DNA of 14,188 nucleotides from positions 1 through 14,188 of the forward strand of contig UQHJ01000058.1 in the NCBI GenBank assembly GCA_900540885.1. The letters are read 5' to 3'. Positions within the stretch are counted from its first letter, which is position 1, and the number at the start of each line of letters is the position of its first letter. Positions 12,195 through 14,188 of this stretch are shown here, piece by piece. The notes beneath the pieces are model-generated. The model was given only the letters and a program-made list of their open reading frames with translations. It ran no database searches and was not told where the DNA came from. The stretch is from an uncultured Prevotella sp. GTDB lineage: Bacteria; Bacteroidota; Bacteroidia; Bacteroidales; Bacteroidaceae. A program made the translations under genes and the position numbers.

Positions 12195-12227
12195 ACTTAT
12201 TGTCGCTTAGCGCGAGAATAAGCAATT
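12191..12227. repeat. Hairpin
   Basis: AATTACTTATT (12191-12201) pairs with AATAAGCAATT (12217-12227) with one mismatch, and CGC/GCG can extend the fold inside the 15-nt loop. No T-run follows. Confidence 0.5.
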
Positions 12228-12398
12228 ATTCAAGAGATTGCCTCTGTTACAAATTGCAGTTTACCCACACAATTCATTACAAAGCCTAAAAATAACTTTC
12301 AGAAAAGTTGTAGTATTCCTCTATATATTGCATATTAGCACCTGATAAGTTCGGAAAAGTGTTGTTTTTGACACAAAACAGAAGTAATTGGTGCAAAT

Positions 12399-12633
12399 AT
12401 GAGAATTGAAAGAGACATAATAAATAAATTCAAGGAATGGAAAGATGCTGAAAATCCCTGTAGAAGTAAAGGCAGAAAATTGTGTCAGTGGAAGAAGTAT
12501 TGTTGTGTACAACGAACGTTACCAACCCAAGAACCGCATACGTTTCTCGTTTCTCAATTTACAGCAAAACTGCGGAATGTTAGCTTGTCCCTCGCCCTTA
12601 GCCGAGTGGGCTATGAAATGGTTGAACAAATAA
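12399..12633 (+). pseudogene. Remnant of a second AAA ATPase (DUF4143-type), middle deleted
   Basis: ATG 12399 opens MRIERDIINKFKEWKDAENP, which resembles the N-terminus of Bacteroidetes AAA/DUF4143 ATPases (RxI.NKF.EWK before the Walker A). A different frame from about 12448 to the stop at 12631-12633 encodes IPVEVKAENCVSGRSIVVYN, then ERYQPKNRIRFSF, ending PLAEWAMKWLNK. That is the pattern of the same family's C-terminus (PVEVKA...KSL..Y...Y.P...IRFS...PLYA). Roughly 300 residues including Walker A and B are missing. The overlap near 12440-12455 is where the two ends were joined. It mirrors the remnant at 3469-3755, although the two belong to different ATPase subfamilies. Confidence 0.7.
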
Positions 12634-12655
12634 TAATATCTTATAGCAGAGATAC

Positions 12656-12692
12656 ATACCGCCTTTTCTCGTTCTTTTACCGTCAAAGACAG
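12656..12692 (+). repeat. Terminator module, truncated copy 4
   Basis: ATACCGCCTTTTCTCGTTCT and the next bases to AGACAG match the right arm of the terminator hairpin and the following CGTTCTTTTACCGCC. The left arm of the hairpin is missing, so this copy cannot terminate transcription. A type I cassette follows directly. Confidence 0.7.
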
Positions 12693-12744
12693 TGCAAGTC
12701 GAATGCAATGAAGTTTTCTTCAATTGCTGAGGTGCCGCCTGTCT
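12687..12744. repeat. Cassette type I, tandem copy a
   Basis: AGACAGTGCAAGTCGAATGC to GTGCCGCCTGTCT matches the cassette at 9739-9797 closely and has the same inverted ends. It is followed by TATTTA and a second copy. Confidence 0.85.
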
Positions 12745-12751
12745 TATTTAA

Positions 12752-12809
12752 AGACAGTGCAAGCCGAATGCAATGAAGTTTCTTCAATTGCTGAGGTGCC
12801 GCCTGTCTT
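12752..12809. repeat. Cassette type I, tandem copy b
   Basis: It is almost identical to copy a, with a shorter T-run in its centre, and is followed by the same AAATAAACTGCTCAAATC that follows the cassette at 9739-9797. Tandem duplication of the cassette alone shows that it can be copied without the terminator. Confidence 0.85.
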
Positions 12810-12843
12810 ATTCAAATAAACTGCTCAAATCGCTATATTTTGA

Positions 12844-12904
12844 AGAATTAAATGATCAATAATCGGTACTTTCCGGATTCTTTCTTCTGTGATCATTTAA
12901 TTCT
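12844..12904. repeat. Perfect 15-bp inverted repeat
   Basis: AGAATTAAATGATCA (12844-12858) is exactly complementary to TGATCATTTAATTCT (12890-12904) across a 31-nt spacer. It directly precedes the TGTCCGATAAAAC motif and could mark a recombination or insertion boundary. It has no T-run. Confidence 0.65.
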
Positions 12905-12905
12905 G

Positions 12906-12927
12906 ATTATTGGTGTCCGATAAAACT
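12906..12927 (+). repeat. Direct repeat, left copy (possible IS end)
   Basis: ATTATTGGTGTCCGATAAAA and the next two bases recur with two changes at 14113-14134. The shape resembles an insertion-sequence terminus, but no transposase is recognisable between or beside the copies. Confidence 0.5.
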
Positions 12928-13034
12928 CAAAAAGCGCATATTTGTTAGGTTCAACCGCTGATTTTAGGCGGTTAAGCTTATTATTTGTGCAAGATAAGCC
13001 CCCTCTAAGATTTACGAAGGTTCGAGGGGAAAAA

Positions 13035-13244
13035 ATGAGGCTTTTCTCAAGAAGGTTAAGCCAGTTTATGTCTGTACTCATACAAGAGAAAACGAGAATC
13101 GAGGAAGAGCATATCTACCTCGATTCTCGTATCATATTCCAGGAAATAGACCGCTATTTCCTTTCCAGCTACGCCTATGCTTTCTTTCAAGTAGCTACGG
13201 ACGTTTACACCGACCTCCGCTACAATCGGGAATACTGGAATTAG
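13035..13244 (+). CDS. Hypothetical 69-aa protein, uncertain
   Basis: The frame from ATG 13035 begins MRLFSRRLSQFMSVLIQEKT and ends YTDLRYNREYWN. I do not recognise it. The frame is open upstream to TTG 12942, but GAGGGG and A-rich sequence just before the ATG make 13035 the better start. The DNA is unusually rich in hairpins: CCCCTC/GAGGGG (13000-13029), a perfect 13-bp stem at 13092-13130 and GGAAATAG/CTATTTCC (13142-13161). Its stop codon overlaps that of the convergent gene at 13241. It may be a chance frame over structured non-coding DNA or an IS fragment. Confidence 0.3.
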   Translation: MRLFSRRLSQFMSVLIQEKTRIEEEHIYLDSRIIFQEIDRYFLSSYAYAFFQVATDVYTDLRYNREYWN

Positions 13245-13660
13245 TCAATGTTCCAATATGCATCGGGGTCACCATCAAAGATAGTATCGATGTCATCATC
13301 GCTATATCCCATTTCATCTTGTGCATATGACCCTGCATATCGGCCATAAGTAGGAGGTTCGTTATCATCATAGAAGCCACAATCATCGAAATCCTGGTCC
13401 TCGTAACTTTCATCTTCGGAATCTTCAAATTCCGCAATCCGTAGATTTCGCATCGCTTCAAAGGAAGAAGAAATTTCAAAATGAGGGAAAATCAATCGAA
13501 GTTCTTCTATAACAGAATCGCAAAAGACACACATTGAACCGCTAACATTTTCTAATACCCATGAAATATATTCTGGATTATATTCTACTACTTCAGCAAA
13601 TGTACATCCTGAAAATTTTCCAAATAGGAATTTATCATCTAAATGCTCAATGTAGGTCAT
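13241..13660 (-). CDS. Small protein with ExoX-like C-terminal-type domain and acidic tail
   Basis: The 139-aa protein begins MTYIEHLDDKFLFGKFSGCT and continues FAEVVEYNPEYISWVLEN. This is the FGK.xG.TF.EV...P.Y..W pattern of the small ExoX-like C-terminal domain, which in many proteins accompanies exonuclease or Bacteroidetes accessory genes. Residues from about 75 on are strongly acidic (EFEDSEDESYEDQDFDDC and DDDIDTIFDGD), which might suggest a DNA mimic or an immunity-like protein; that is inference only. Its start overlaps the end of the upstream gene by 14 bp, so the two are probably translated as a coupled pair. Function is unknown. Confidence 0.65.
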   Translation of the reverse strand: MTYIEHLDDKFLFGKFSGCTFAEVVEYNPEYISWVLENVSGSMCVFCDSVIEELRLIFPHFEISSSFEAMRNLRIAEFEDSEDESYEDQDFDDCGFYDDNEPPTYGRYAGSYAQDEMGYSDDDIDTIFDGDPDAYWNID

Positions 13661-14138
13661 CTATAAATACTTCGTTAAGACTGTACTGAGTATAACACAT
13701 TGTTCCTGTCTCAGCGTGGATATAGCGACATACAACCATTATATTCTCGCCAATGCTTTTGATTACACCGTCTTTGTCTAATATTTGAACATGACCAGCA
13801 GGAGCACTCAGCATAGCCTTACCATCTATAGCACTTATACGTGATGGAAAATCTGCTTTCCTCAAATCGCAGTCACGAACTGTAACCCCGTTTCCATGAC
13901 GTGACTTTATCTTGCGATATAGTTGTTTTCCTCTCAAGGATGGAATATAAAGATCTTCTACATTATATTGCCCTTCTGCTTCTGAAACAGCTAAAGTTTG
14001 AAATATTGGAATCGCTATACCTGCATGAGTAATATCTTTACCACTATAGTGGGAAGTTACTTGATAGATATAGTTGGACAAGATAATCTGATTTATAGGT
14101 TCTTTATTTACAATTATTGCTGTCCGGTAAAACTTCAA
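13647..14138 (-). CDS. Hypothetical protein, 5' end uncertain
   Basis: From TTG 14138 the frame encodes 163 residues, starting MKFYRTAIIVNKE and ending QYSLNEVFIDDLH. I recognise no domain. No ATG exists in frame near the beginning, and the frame remains open upstream to the window edge, through the hairpin at 14155-14185. The first codons overlap the repeat TGTCCGGTAAAACTTCAAAG (14121-14140), the right copy of a possible IS end. The gene may therefore have lost its original 5' end to an insertion or recombination, or it may start beyond the window. It overlaps the next gene by 14 bp, which supports a real two-gene operon. Confidence 0.5.
   Translation of the reverse strand: MKFYRTAIIVNKEPINQIILSNYIYQVTSHYSGKDITHAGIAIPIFQTLAVSEAEGQYNVEDLYIPSLRGKQLYRKIKSRHGNGVTVRDCDLRKADFPSRISAIDGKAMLSAPAGHVQILDKDGVIKSIGENIMVVCRYIHAETGTMCYTQYSLNEVFIDDLH
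14113..14134 (+). repeat. Direct repeat, right copy (possible IS end)
   Basis: ATTATTGCTGTCCGGTAAAA and the next two bases match 12906-12927 in the same orientation with two changes, and similarity continues for several bases (CTTCAAAG against CTCAAAAA). The two copies frame the 1.2-kb segment with the three small genes. Confidence 0.5.
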
Positions 14139-14154
14139 AGAACATAAAATTCCT

Positions 14155-14188
14155 CCCCGAAGTCCTGTAAAATAGGACTTCGGGGTTT
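14155..14188 (+). terminator. Hairpin with T-run at window edge
   Basis: CCCCGAAGTCCT (14155-14166) and AGGACTTCGGGG (14174-14185) form a perfect 12-bp stem with a 7-nt loop, followed by TTT at the end of the window. It points rightward, although no plus-strand gene leads into it, and it lies within the open upstream frame of the minus-strand gene. Confidence 0.65.

Larger units (their letters stand above)
11423..12398. other. Gene-poor repeat region
   Basis: No complete gene is supported in these 976 bases. The stretch consists mainly of two 189-bp terminator-module copies, one two-hairpin repeat (copy C), a 23-bp-spaced repeat trio, cassettes in opposite orientations and a hairpin, each listed separately. 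The remainder, about 12228-12398, is A/T-rich with one 12-mer AATTGCAGTTTA (12252-12263). Confidence 0.7.

Noticed and set aside
12893..13081. 62-codon minus-strand frame ending in FEFYRTPIIRIK
   Set aside because: It lies over the hairpins and the repeat shared with 14113-14134; the similarity to the start of the 13647-14138 frame comes from the DNA repeat, not from a protein family.

Overview
The window looks like a chromosomal segment of a Bacteroidales bacterium, Prevotella-like in feel. Two things support this. The best protein resemblances are to Bacteroidetes lineages (pyruvate kinase with the RLNTAH variant, a HSPFAF/YYAY methyltransferase-like protein, a DUF2795-type small protein). 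Most genes are also preceded by the Bacteroidetes -7 promoter box TAnnTTTG rather than by a Shine-Dalgarno/sigma70 pattern. No rRNA, tRNA or CRISPR array is visible.

Left and middle part (about 190-9635) is mostly ordinary chromosome: agmatine deiminase (-), a secreted 5'-nucleotidase/UshA-like phosphatase (-), the remnant of an AAA ATPase gene, an O-methyltransferase (+), pyruvate kinase (-), type II dehydroquinase aroQ (-), a XerD-type tyrosine recombinase (+), a degenerate methyltransferase-like protein (+), a PduO-type cobalamin adenosyltransferase (+) and a DUF2795-like protein (+). The metabolic genes do not form one pathway. aroQ and the recombinase are divergent, with promoters whose transcripts should overlap at their 5' ends. 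Between the recombinase and the methyltransferase-like gene lies a compact minus-strand unit with its own promoter, a foldable ~185-nt body and an intrinsic terminator. It is an unannotated small RNA or small-peptide gene.

Right part (about 9600-14188) is accessory DNA. A full-length AAA ATPase with a PD-(D/E)XK-like C-terminus sits between copies of a duplicated module. The module is the 3' end of the DUF2795 gene, an intrinsic terminator, and a short cassette bounded by AGACAG/CTGTCT. It occurs three times, plus one truncated copy, and its cassettes differ in content and orientation. A second AAA ATPase gene remnant lies further right. Then come a 15-bp inverted repeat, a direct repeat that could be insertion-sequence ends, and a convergent set of uncharacterised small genes.

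Three repeat systems stand out. (1) A two-hairpin repeat at both ends of the 0-11.7 kb region has arms that change in a compensatory way while a tRNA T-loop-like TTCGATG loop stays constant. (2) A 3'-end module of AATGTGNN repeats followed by AATGGTCGCC occurs after three genes in the same orientation relative to each gene. (3) The terminator/cassette duplications are described above. Promoter, repeat and structure calls come from reading the sequence by eye. No searches or folding calculations were run.
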